A stretch of 12,521 nucleotides of DNA from RGIG1828 sp045536915 (GCA_045536915.1 JAZSOL010000045.1:1-12521); one strand, 5' to 3'; positions 1-6,670 are shown, counted from the first letter of the stretch. Translations and numbers: made by a program. The notes: generated from the sequence alone by a model not told the origin.

Positions 1-63
1 CAAACAGTGTCGGTATGGCATGCAAATTTGAGCGAGAGCGAAAACGGCATTGTGATTGAGTGA
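1..63 (+). CDS. C-terminal end of a GH43-type glycosidase (partial, runs off left edge)
   Basis: Frame 1 reads 20 residues, beginning QTVSVWHANL and ending GIVIE, then TGA at 61-63. The same 63 bases recur without a mismatch at 2657-2719, where they continue, after one stop codon, a reading frame recognisable as the C-terminal part of a family 43 glycoside hydrolase. I infer that an intact or longer GH43 gene lies to the left on the plus strand, converging on the alpha-galactosidase. GH43 enzymes remove arabinose or xylose from plant polysaccharides. The 20 residues alone would not identify the family; the call rests on the second copy. No catalytic residue lies in this part. Confidence 0.55.
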   Translation, partial: QTVSVWHANLSESENGIVIE

Positions 64-133
64 CAAATAGAATTATTTCATAAGTATCAAAAAACACTCT
101 ATCGCTATAAGGAGAAAAAATCCGATATATTAA
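1..133 (+). repeat. Direct repeat, copy A (GH43 3' end plus 3' flank)
   Basis: Positions 1-133 match 2657-2789 at 131 of 133 bases. The differences are T78/C2734 and A125/G2781, both outside the coding part. Homology stops sharply after position 133. The left limit is unknown because it reaches the window edge, so the true repeat is probably longer. It contains the last 20 codons of a GH43-type gene and about 70 bp of 3' flank. Confidence 0.95.
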
Positions 134-135
134 TA

Positions 136-186
136 AATCCCATCAGATTAATATTTTGTCATTTCAAGCATTAATCTGATGGGATT
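136..186. terminator. 17-bp perfect hairpin between convergent genes, probable bidirectional terminator
   Basis: Bases 136-152 and 170-186 are perfect reverse complements (17 bp) around a 17-base loop. The plus-strand exit is AT-rich with several short T runs; the minus-strand exit begins TTTATTAATA. The hairpin lies just past the end of repeat copy A, between the plus-strand GH43 end at 63 and the minus-strand alpha-galactosidase end at 349, where a shared terminator is expected. Neither side has an unbroken T tract, so it could instead be a structural repeat. It is not present after repeat copy B. Confidence 0.5.
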
Positions 187-243
187 ATATTATATTCTTT
201 ATTTATCTTTTTTTGCTCCCTGTGAAAAAGCTGCTTTCTGATA

Positions 244-333
244 TTAGGAACTACCATCGGCACATTCTCTGTCCCAAAGTTCTTTCATATGGTCATACAC
301 GCCATCATCAATCTCAGCATTTTTCCGAATAAG
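244..333 (-). pseudogene. Possible 3' remnant of a lost minus-strand gene
   Basis: Immediately downstream of the alpha-galactosidase, and in the same frame but separated from it by two stop codons (TAA at 349-351 and TGA at 334-336), the minus strand reads 29 protein-like residues and a TAA stop. The sequence includes NAEIDDGVYDHMKELWDREC, with acidic, basic and aromatic residues spaced as in an amphipathic helix. There is no usable start codon or Shine-Dalgarno site. It may be the tail of a gene truncated when the alpha-galactosidase arrived. I do not recognise the family, and a 29-codon open frame can occur by chance. Confidence 0.28.
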
Positions 334-348
334 TCAAGAGCTATAAAC

Positions 349-2289
349 TTATTTATTGTCTATGACAAGCTTTCCGTCCTTTACATAAGCGCAGGGACCA
401 TCTTCGGTGAGTTTGATTGTCTCACCGCATATGTATTCTATTGTTTTGGGCGATATAAATTTATCGGTTCTGCCAATTGCGGCAAATCCGTTTTTCACGG
501 GTGCAAAAACATAGAGTCTGTAATCATCATCATTTTCAAGTGTGATTTCAAAGGATTCATCTTTCTTCAGCATTCTGAGTTCCTTCGAAAAATGTTCATA
601 AACTGCAATCTCGTCTGCATCAAATCCGTCTATGTCATTGCCGCTTATTACTGCGCTCACGGGTTTGTTTTGTGCATCAATGTTGAGCACAGCCATTATA
701 CCGTGCTCACCTGCCATGTTCTGGAGCTTAAGAGCTCTGCCGCACGATGTAGGATCTGTTGCAATACAATCATCCGTCGGAGTACACGGACGGTCACATC
801 TCAAAATCTTACCGTCATCAGTTGCAAGGGGAACAAGATGTTCACGACGGCTGCGGTTAATCATATCGCTAACATAAACCGGTCCGCCGCTTATGGCTCT
901 CATCAGGCTGTTTTTGGCCGCCTGACCGTCATCGGTCCACCACATATCCCAGTCACACCAGTAGAACTGCCCCTGCAAAACAGAGTTATACGCACACATA
1001 AGAATATGTTTGACAAACCATTCCTTGTTTTCGGGTGAAAAATCACCGGAGCATCTCGAAATCGGGCTTACGGTTCTCGACCACATATCTTCGCTTCCCA
1101 TACCCATACAGTTTATCATACAGTTATCAAAATGCTCACCGACCGAAGCTTCCATACCATCATGAAACTCCTTTGCCACCTGACCGACGGGAGCTAAGCC
1201 CTTGTAATAGCGGTTAGTCATCGACTGATTGTCGATTTTTACAAAGTCGGCGCCACATTTCCTGAAAAAGTCATGGATGGTCTTGTAGTACATATACGAC
1301 TTATCCTGATGCCAGTCGGGAATGTGATAATGACCGGGAGTTTCAATAAGATAATCCTTAAGAATTTTATATGCTTCACCTTCAGGATCAAAGCCTCTCC
1401 AGTAACCGGTTGTGGGATGCCACATTCCAACCTTTATGTCATAATTTTTGATTTTATCTATGCATGCTTTAAGACCATTCGGAAAACGTATCGGATCTGC
1501 TTCAAAATGCCACATTGCCGAACGGTGCATAAGATCTACCATCTCTAAAAACCCATCATATTCCTGACCGTAGAAATCACGGATTTCCGCCCACATATCG
1601 TCTATAATTGCCCACTTTACGGGAATATTTTTTGCTTTGAATTCTTCGCACTTCTCCAAAAGTCCGTCTTCGCTCACTCTTATCTGCATGCTATCCCAGC
1701 TGCACCAGCCCAGATATTCAAACAGCTCGGGGTAACGGCGTTCTTCTCTGTGACGTGTGCCGCGGTTCAGAATTTTAAGTGCCGCCTTAACGCATTTTTC
1801 CACAAGCTCGCCGGGTTTTTTGCCCACAGCATACATAAATGTGAGTCCGCGGCAAGTGTAGAGCTGATCACACCACGAGAATATCCTCACGGTGAATTCA
1901 TCTTTATCCTTACCCTTCAGGACAGTTTTGTATTTATCATTCACAACCGGAACAACAACGCAAAATTCGCCGTTTGCAAGCTTCATAATAAGAAGCTGTG
2001 TTTCATCGGGCATATCGGTCATATCTGTTCCGAAATGAGGCTGACACCAGAACTCGCAACGACGGAAATCCGCCATATAGCTTTCAAAATCGCAATCTGA
2101 TTTCACATCAATCCCCACTCCGAATTCCGAATCAAGAGTACTGTCTTTCACTTCATCTATACCCGAAACCGAAAGCGCATCCACATATACCGCCGTAATA
2201 CCCTCCGGCAGCACCTCTTCACGAGCGCAAACCCTGTCTGTTATAACACTTCCGCCTGCGGTATTCATGTAAGGAGTAAATTCAAACAT
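349..2289 (-). CDS. Raffinose-synthase/Sip1-type alpha-galactosidase (GH36-like)
   Basis: Predicted cytoplasmic glycosidase of 646 residues, without a signal peptide, expected to release alpha-galactose from oligosaccharides such as raffinose or stachyose. Seen in the sequence: LGWCSWD near residue 193, a family hallmark; VKWAIIDDMW at about 224-233; DFVKIDN, with Asp353 the likely nucleophile; SRCSGDF, with Asp416 the likely acid/base; then WCDWDMWWTD and ISGGPVYVSD, both typical of the plant raffinose-synthase and alkaline alpha-galactosidase group. The ATG at 2289 is chosen because AAAGGA lies 9 bases upstream. The frame stays open to 2370, but that longer start would lie upstream of the promoter's expected start point. 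It is a single gene between two copies of a GH43 3' end. Raffinose synthases share these motifs, so transferase activity cannot be excluded, although hydrolysis is the usual activity in bacteria. Confidence 0.88.
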   Translation of the reverse strand: MFEFTPYMNTAGGSVITDRVCAREEVLPEGITAVYVDALSVSGIDEVKDSTLDSEFGVGIDVKSDCDFESYMADFRRCEFWCQPHFGTDMTDMPDETQLLIMKLANGEFCVVVPVVNDKYKTVLKGKDKDEFTVRIFSWCDQLYTCRGLTFMYAVGKKPGELVEKCVKAALKILNRGTRHREERRYPELFEYLGWCSWDSMQIRVSEDGLLEKCEEFKAKNIPVKWAIIDDMWAEIRDFYGQEYDGFLEMVDLMHRSAMWHFEADPIRFPNGLKACIDKIKNYDIKVGMWHPTTGYWRGFDPEGEAYKILKDYLIETPGHYHIPDWHQDKSYMYYKTIHDFFRKCGADFVKIDNQSMTNRYYKGLAPVGQVAKEFHDGMEASVGEHFDNCMINCMGMGSEDMWSRTVSPISRCSGDFSPENKEWFVKHILMCAYNSVLQGQFYWCDWDMWWTDDGQAAKNSLMRAISGGPVYVSDMINRSRREHLVPLATDDGKILRCDRPCTPTDDCIATDPTSCGRALKLQNMAGEHGIMAVLNIDAQNKPVSAVISGNDIDGFDADEIAVYEHFSKELRMLKKDESFEITLENDDDYRLYVFAPVKNGFAAIGRTDKFISPKTIEYICGETIKLTEDGPCAYVKDGKLVIDNK

Positions 2290-2352
2290 TAACTTCAGTC
2301 CTTTCGTGCAAATATCAGGCATATCAATGTCGGTACACCTGTTTTGTAAACT

Positions 2353-2381
2353 ATTATACAACGGTTCCAACGCTGTGTCAA
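2353..2381 (-). promoter_or_regulatory. Perfect sigma-A consensus promoter of the alpha-galactosidase gene
   Basis: On the minus strand, TTGACA (2376-2381) and TATAAT (2353-2358) are separated by exactly 17 bp. Transcription should start near 2346, giving a leader of about 57 nt before the ATG at 2289. The spacer holds a direct repeat of CGTTG (plus-strand positions 2359-2363 and 2368-2372). A perfect consensus in a sugar-utilisation gene suggests that control depends on a repressor rather than on weak promoter strength. That is an inference. Confidence 0.85.
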
Positions 2382-2389
2382 CAATTATT

Positions 2390-2399
2390 TTAACGTTAA
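2390..2399. promoter_or_regulatory. Perfect palindrome TTAACGTTAA upstream of the -35, possible operator
   Basis: TTAACGTTAA is a perfect 10-bp palindrome with a central CG, lying 8 bp upstream of the alpha-galactosidase -35 box. LacI-family operators are often palindromes centred on CG, so it is a candidate regulator site. In AT-rich DNA a 10-bp palindrome can be coincidental, and no regulator gene is in the window. Confidence 0.25.
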
Positions 2400-2413
2400 T
2401 GTAACATCAATAT

Positions 2414-2719
2414 TTGTCAGAATCTGTAGTTTCTTACTTGGCATCCGGGTCGTGGCGCAAGGAATACTGCATTGCGCTGCTAAAGCTCACCGGAAGCAAT
2501 CCGCTGAATCCGGAATCGTGGAAAAAGCTTGCCGCTCCTCTTCTTTCGTGTAACGATAAGGTTCAGGGTTCGGGGCATTGCTCGGTTGTTTGCGATAATG
2601 ATGCTACACATGTATTTTTCCATGCATGGGACAAGTCAGAGGAAAACATTAAGTGACAAACAGTGTCGGTATGGCATGCAAATTTGAGCGAGAGCGAAAA
2701 CGGCATTGTGATTGAGTGA
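2414..2719 (+). pseudogene. Truncated GH43 glycoside hydrolase fragment with internal stop
   Basis: An open plus-strand frame of about 80 codons resembles the C-terminal part of GH43 arabinofuranosidases/xylosidases: an ASGSW stretch followed by YCIALLKL, NPLNPESWKK, then GSGHCSVV (the conserved GH-x-S histidine) and ATHVFFHAWD. A TGA at 2654-2656 interrupts it. The frame continues after the stop for 20 more codons, identical to those at 1-63, to a second TGA at 2717-2719. The internal TGA probably replaces the TGG (Trp) expected before QTVSVW. All three catalytic acids of GH43 lie upstream of this part of the fold and are absent. There is no start site or promoter; the alpha-galactosidase promoter region abuts the left end. 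It is therefore a broken copy, not a functional gene. Confidence 0.75.
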
Positions 2720-2789
2720 CAAATAGAATTATTCCATAAGTATCAAAAAACACTCTATCGCTATAAGGAGAAAAAATCCGGTATATTAA
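2657..2789 (+). repeat. Direct repeat, copy B
   Basis: Second copy of 1-133 with two substitutions. Its first 63 bases are the end of the GH43 pseudogene and the rest is 3' flank, including the string AAGGAGAAAAAA, which resembles a ribosome binding site but is followed by no gene in either copy. After 2789 the sequence diverges completely from the sequence after 133. Confidence 0.95.
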
Positions 2790-2794
2790 GCAAA

Positions 2795-2821
2795 GCTACA
2801 GCAAATCATTTTGCTGCAGCC
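2795..2821 (-). repeat. Short hairpin matching the end of the MITE-like element; possible terminator
   Basis: Bases 2795-2805 and 2810-2820 form an 11-bp stem with a 4-base loop. The one mismatched position becomes a G-U pair in minus-strand RNA. Bases 2806-2821 are the exact reverse complement of 6513-6528, the left arm of the palindromic element at 6510-6650. It looks like two element ends joined back to back, that is, a remnant with the centre deleted. It lies 13 bp past the SGNH hydrolase stop, so it may also end that transcript, but only a weak T-rich stretch follows the stem. Confidence 0.5.
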
Positions 2822-2833
2822 CGATACAGTGTT

Positions 2834-3520
2834 TTATTTAATTTCATCAAATATTCTTGATGCAATATTCTCCATACCTTTATCTCCGGGATGAGCCTGC
2901 ACGCCCTCGTGCCGGAAAAGGCTTATTGCTTTCATTTCATCCATCTCGCCGAGGTCTCCGAGATACACGCACGGAGAATCAAGCTTTTTAGCAACTCTTT
3001 TTATTGCTTCGTCTCCGGGATGCTTCCAAAAACCGGTTGTTATGACATACTTTGCTTTTCCTGAAAGGCTCAGATATCTCAAAAATGCTTCAAATTCTTT
3101 TTCAAAGATTTCTTCGTCGAATTCTTTTCCGGCGCAGTTTTCAACAAAACGTGCAATTATGATATCTGCATCAAAATTGCGCGAAGCCTCATAAATCGGG
3201 TAGATATCTGACGGATTTTTATATGCGTTTTCCCATCTTGAAACCTGAGAAACACAAAATACCGCATCAGGATTTTCTTTTTTGATTTCTTCCATCAAAA
3301 GATGAACATAATCTTTTTCCTTAGCCGATGCTGCCATCCCCCACTCATTTGTCCAGCCTATATCTTCATTAATGGCATGGTATGTGATAGAATTTCCGGC
3401 AAAAAGAACTCTTATACCTTTTCCGCCAATATTTTCGAAACGCACGCAATCGCTTTCTTTGAGCTGATTTGTGGCTTTAACCGTGTTTTTGCTCATTTGT
3501 TCAAATGATGATGTATTCAT
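2834..3520 (-). CDS. SGNH/GDSL-type hydrolase (probable carbohydrate esterase)
   Basis: A 228-residue protein without a signal peptide. Block I is AGNSIT at about residues 41-46 with Ser44 the likely nucleophile; RFVEN near 124-128 sits where the oxyanion-hole Asn block is expected; AHPGDKGM near 209-216 provides the catalytic His (His210). The position three residues before that His, usually Asp, is Val here, so the enzyme would rely on a Ser-His dyad or a substitute acid. Family members remove acetyl or other acyl groups from sugars and polysaccharides, which suits the neighbouring glycosidases, but the substrate is unknown. The ATG at 3520 has GGAGGA 10 bases upstream; the frame extends to a TTG at 3556 that has no such site. 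It has its own promoter. Confidence 0.8.
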   Translation of the reverse strand: MNTSSFEQMSKNTVKATNQLKESDCVRFENIGGKGIRVLFAGNSITYHAINEDIGWTNEWGMAASAKEKDYVHLLMEEIKKENPDAVFCVSQVSRWENAYKNPSDIYPIYEASRNFDADIIIARFVENCAGKEFDEEIFEKEFEAFLRYLSLSGKAKYVITTGFWKHPGDEAIKRVAKKLDSPCVYLGDLGEMDEMKAISLFRHEGVQAHPGDKGMENIASRIFDEIK

Positions 3521-3584
3521 AAATTTTATGTCCTCCGTTCTTTTAATACGAAACAATTTTCTGCCAGGTTTCTTTGATAATTGT

Positions 3585-3613
3585 ATTTTACTTTATATCA
3601 ATCAAATTGTCAA
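3585..3613 (-). promoter_or_regulatory. Promoter of the SGNH hydrolase gene
   Basis: On the minus strand TTGACA (3608-3613) is followed after 17 bp by TAAAAT (3585-3590). Transcription would start near 3578, about 57 nt before the ATG at 3520. The -35 is perfect and the -10 has one deviation. The rest of 3521-3792 holds only AT-rich sequence and the terminator of the gene upstream. Confidence 0.7.
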
Positions 3614-3726
3614 TAAATTTCTCCAATACTTAAATTATCATAATTGTAACATATTTGATTTTGTGTGTAAATAAACTAATCGGGCAAAATGAAGTTTTTT
3701 ATGTCTCAAAAGCTCATAAAAGTCAA

Positions 3727-3759
3727 ATATACCTCCGGCAGAGATATCCGGAGGCATAT
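3727..3759 (-). terminator. Intrinsic terminator after the SLH protein gene
   Basis: In minus-strand RNA, bases 3748-3759 and 3727-3738 form a 12-bp stem with a GC-rich core (CCTCCGG/CCGGAGG), one G-U pair and a 9-base loop, followed by a T-rich exit (TTGACTTTTA). It lies about 33 bp beyond the stop at 3793. The T tract is interrupted, so termination may be incomplete. Confidence 0.6.
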
Positions 3760-3792
3760 AAGGCTTCGATAAAAGATATTAACGAATTTGCA

Positions 3793-6366
3793 TTATTTCA
3801 CAACAACAATTTCTTTAACTTCGTCTTTGTAGATTCTCATAAACACTCTTCCGCCGTCGTTTTCATAGCTCTGAAGGTCTGATTCATCGCCAACGGTGAT
3901 GTTGTTTTTAGTGAGTTTGGAATCATAAACGTAGATTTTAGCATCTGCAACAGTGTAGTTTTCAGCTTTACCATCTCCCACCTGTACGTTTACGGAACCG
4001 GAGAATTTTTTGATTATTCTGCCATATACGGTTGTGAGGTTTTCGGAGATTTCGTTTCTTGCTTCTGTATCCTTTGTTTTGATATCGAGAAGAAGCTTAA
4101 CTGCATCAAGCTTACCGGAAGAACTTGCTCTGAACTGAATTATATCACCTAAAGCGAGTTTTGATCCGTCAGCTTTTTTGATGAGTGCATCATCTTCGGC
4201 AATGAGATTGATTTCCTTGCCGCCGCTGAATGCGTATATTTTATACACCGTATCGCCGTTTTCATCCGAAGAGGTGGTTATTTTGCTGATTATGGCAATT
4301 TCCGATGCTTCGTCTGTTTTGGATTCGGAGTTTGTTACAACAATAACCCCTGCCTTGTAGTTTTCGGTCACATCGTAAACAGTGATATCATAACGTCCGC
4401 CGTCTGCAAAAATGCCTTTGTCTCTTATTGCATAATCACTTGTTGAACCGCCTGACGGAATATCAAATATAACAGTGTCGGCACCAACGGTGATATTCAT
4501 TTCAGAGCCTAAAAGCTTTGAAGATGCACTCTTATATTCAACACCGTCTTCTTTAAGATTCATAATGAAGCTTTTTTCATCAATCTCAGATGATTTGGTG
4601 CTTGTGTTGATTCTGGTCACAAGCCCTTTGGAGTTGGTTTCAAAGGTTATAACCTGACCTTTTTCGCCAATAGCCGCAAGCGCTTTTTCAGGAGTAAGGC
4701 CGGAGTTTTGATTAACTTTTATTTTATCTGCCGAGTTAAGAACCTCGAGCTTACCGTCTTTGGTAAAAAGTTTGAGCTTAAGGGTTTTATCCATACCGGT
4801 TGAAACGGATAAGTCTTCAAGGTAGGCATAGTTTGAGCTTTTTGCGGATTTACCGTCAAATGCTGCAATTTTGCCATCAAAGTCAAGATAGAATGTTCCC
4901 TCGGTGCCGAGTTCCAAAGAATAAGGATAGTTTGATGCTATTTCGTATTTTTCGGAACCGATATAAACATATTCGGAATCGGCTTCGCTTATCTTACCTG
5001 TGACCGGATTTTCACTCACGTTGCCGTAGATAAGTTCTTTATCTTCGCTAACGGTGAGAGTGATAACATCCCACTCTTTAAGTGCTTTAAGGTCAATTAA
5101 TTCATTTCCTTTTTCAAGAATAATGGTTTTGTTGTCGTCTTCAAAATCAAGTTCGAGAGTTCCGTTGTTGTATTTATCCGTAATTTTGTTTGATGACGGA
5201 TAAACACTGTCTACAACGTAGTTGGAAGTTTCGTTAATAAACACAACATCGTACTTTTTGTTTGAATTGGAATCAAGAAGTATGATTGAACCCGATTTTA
5301 TCTGAGTGAATTTATCAAACGTTGACGCCTTACCGTTATACATAATATATGCCTCAGGGTCAACATTCAGTTTCGAAATTTTTGAGCTTTCTTTGTCGGC
5401 ACGGTAATGAAGTTCTTTTGTGCCGTCTTCATTTACGATTTTTTCAATATCGGACGCACCTACGGTAACCACATTGTTTTTACCTTCTGCCGGAACAAGA
5501 GTGAGAACCTTCTGCTGTTTTTTGCCCGATGCATCGGAAATATATGCATCAACTTCAAAACCGAGAACTGTTCTGACATCGGCATTTCCAACCTTATAGA
5601 TTTTTTCGCCAATCTGAATTTCATCTTTTTCAAGAGCAGAACCTCCGTTTAAAACAGATGAGCCCACAGCTTCAACTCTTCCGCTCACAAGTTCAACATC
5701 GAGTTTGTCTTTGAGGAGTGTTTTATCCACAATCTCATAACTGGGATTGCTTCCGAAATTGGTTTGCTCCATAAGTTTTATGGTGAGAGCATTGTAGGCA
5801 AGGCGTGCAACGTCTCCTCTTTTGATGAGGGTGTCGGCTGTGCCTTTAACACCTTTTGTAAGTCCGATTGAGGATGCTGTTGCAACATAACCCGAGGGAT
5901 ATCCGCCCTTTGAGTCTGCCTGCGGTTCATAGCCGAGTGCACGCACGAGTATTGCAACCGCTTCGCTGTATTTTATCTGATCGTCCGGTCTGAAACTGCC
6001 TGTATCATCACCTATAACAAGTCCCTGAGCTGTAGCTATATTAACAAAACCGTTTGCCCAGTGCGCGGGACCCATATCAGGGTAGCGTGATGCATTGTTT
6101 TGCGATGAACCTGCAGAAGACGAAAGTCCCATAATTGCCACACCGACTTTAGTAACCTCAGATCTCTTTATCGGATCTTCGGGTCTGAAATTACCCGTGT
6201 CGGCATCACCAACCATAATATTTAAAGCACCGAGAACATTTGCCTCGGATTCATACTCTGTTCCCTTGACATCAGCCGACACCGATGCAAAAGACACTGT
6301 CGCAAACACAGATGCGGCAATTGAAAAAGCAACAACAGATGAAACAAATTTTTTGAATTTTTGCAT
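3793..6366 (-). CDS. Secreted S-layer-homology (SLH) domain protein, large beta-rich C-terminal region
   Basis: An 857-residue exported protein. Residues 1-31 form a signal peptide (MQKFKKF, a hydrophobic core, cleavage probably after VSA). Three SLH domains follow at about 41-80, 95-145 and 155-198; the first two carry GNFRPEDPIKRSE and GSFRPDDQIKYSE, the third is more diverged. SLH domains hold proteins on the cell wall through pyruvylated secondary polymers. The remaining 650 residues are rich in beta-type sequence with charged turns. A module of the form G-[IV]...[VI]-x-[IV]-G...Y-x-[VI] recurs at about 228-275, 457-495 and from 782. There is no catalytic motif that I recognise and no sorting signal. 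A structural S-layer or surface role is likely. The ATG at 6366 is chosen over one 11 codons upstream because GGAGG lies 9 bases before it and the signal peptide begins there. Confidence 0.88.
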   Translation of the reverse strand: MQKFKKFVSSVVAFSIAASVFATVSFASVSADVKGTEYESEANVLGALNIMVGDADTGNFRPEDPIKRSEVTKVGVAIMGLSSSAGSSQNNASRYPDMGPAHWANGFVNIATAQGLVIGDDTGSFRPDDQIKYSEAVAILVRALGYEPQADSKGGYPSGYVATASSIGLTKGVKGTADTLIKRGDVARLAYNALTIKLMEQTNFGSNPSYEIVDKTLLKDKLDVELVSGRVEAVGSSVLNGGSALEKDEIQIGEKIYKVGNADVRTVLGFEVDAYISDASGKKQQKVLTLVPAEGKNNVVTVGASDIEKIVNEDGTKELHYRADKESSKISKLNVDPEAYIMYNGKASTFDKFTQIKSGSIILLDSNSNKKYDVVFINETSNYVVDSVYPSSNKITDKYNNGTLELDFEDDNKTIILEKGNELIDLKALKEWDVITLTVSEDKELIYGNVSENPVTGKISEADSEYVYIGSEKYEIASNYPYSLELGTEGTFYLDFDGKIAAFDGKSAKSSNYAYLEDLSVSTGMDKTLKLKLFTKDGKLEVLNSADKIKVNQNSGLTPEKALAAIGEKGQVITFETNSKGLVTRINTSTKSSEIDEKSFIMNLKEDGVEYKSASSKLLGSEMNITVGADTVIFDIPSGGSTSDYAIRDKGIFADGGRYDITVYDVTENYKAGVIVVTNSESKTDEASEIAIISKITTSSDENGDTVYKIYAFSGGKEINLIAEDDALIKKADGSKLALGDIIQFRASSSGKLDAVKLLLDIKTKDTEARNEISENLTTVYGRIIKKFSGSVNVQVGDGKAENYTVADAKIYVYDSKLTKNNITVGDESDLQSYENDGGRVFMRIYKDEVKEIVVVK

Positions 6367-6401
6367 AAATCGCTTCCTCCTTGAGTTTTTTGCTGACAAA
6401 A

Positions 6402-6472
6402 ATTTAATCGGATATTTTGTTTTTTTGTCAACCTACGATATATATATTACAGTATATCCCCAAAGATATCAA
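6402..6472 (-). promoter_or_regulatory. Two tandem promoter candidates for the SLH protein gene
   Basis: Proximal candidate on the minus strand: TTGACA (6426-6431), 18 bp, TTAAAT (6402-6407); the -35 is perfect and the -10 poor. Distal candidate: TTGATA (6467-6472), 17 bp, TAATAT (6444-6449). Either would give a short leader before the Shine-Dalgarno site at about 6376-6380. The sequence cannot say which is used. Of the 304-bp gap 6367-6670, this and the palindromic element are the only features I see. Confidence 0.4.
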
Positions 6473-6509
6473 GCCACAATATTTGGAAATGAATTAGCAA
6501 GTCAAAACA

Positions 6510-6650
6510 AGAGGCTGCAGCAAAATGAAAAATAACGGTTCGTCGAGGACGCCGAACCCTACAAATTGCTGTGTATATATACTATGTACACAATATATGT
6601 AGGGAACGGCCTCCCGGACAAACCGGAAAAATCATTTTGCTACAGCCTCT
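6510..6650. repeat. MITE-like palindromic element with 19-bp terminal inverted repeats
   Basis: A 141-bp element between metG and the SLH gene. Ends 6510-6528 and 6632-6650 are 19-bp inverted repeats with one mismatch (AGAGGCTGCAGCAAAATGA on the left). Inside, 6536-6563 and the reverse complement of the matching right-hand stretch (about 6598-6625) agree at 22 of 28 positions, both ending CCCTACA, so the element can fold on itself over most of its length. It encodes nothing. This is the architecture of a non-autonomous miniature transposable element or a large palindromic intergenic repeat. No clear target-site duplication is visible. A fragment of its end occurs at 2806-2821. It may serve as a terminator for metG. 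Confidence 0.6.
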
Positions 6651-6670
6651 AAGTGTAATATTAATTTAAA

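Noticed and set aside
289..1038. Long plus-strand open frame of 249 codons opposite the alpha-galactosidase
   Set aside because: It is antisense to a gene with clear family motifs, has no Shine-Dalgarno site or promoter, and its product has no recognisable domain; it is a shadow of codon bias on the other strand.
2290..2370. N-terminal extension of the alpha-galactosidase to an ATG at 2370
   Set aside because: The extra 27 codons begin upstream of the expected transcription start, and the ATG at 2289 has a well-placed AAAGGA.
1..2789. Composite transposon or insertion sequence bounded by the direct repeats
   Set aside because: No transposase is present, the repeats lack terminal inverted repeats, and the repeated sequence is identifiable as the end of a GH43 gene.
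3655..3882. 75-codon plus-strand open frame between the SGNH and SLH genes
   Set aside because: It overlaps the SLH protein terminator and the end of the SLH gene on the opposite strand, and has no ribosome binding site.
6095..6535. 146-codon plus-strand frame over the SLH signal-peptide region
   Set aside because: It is antisense to the signal peptide and SLH domains and runs through the SLH promoter; there is no domain evidence.
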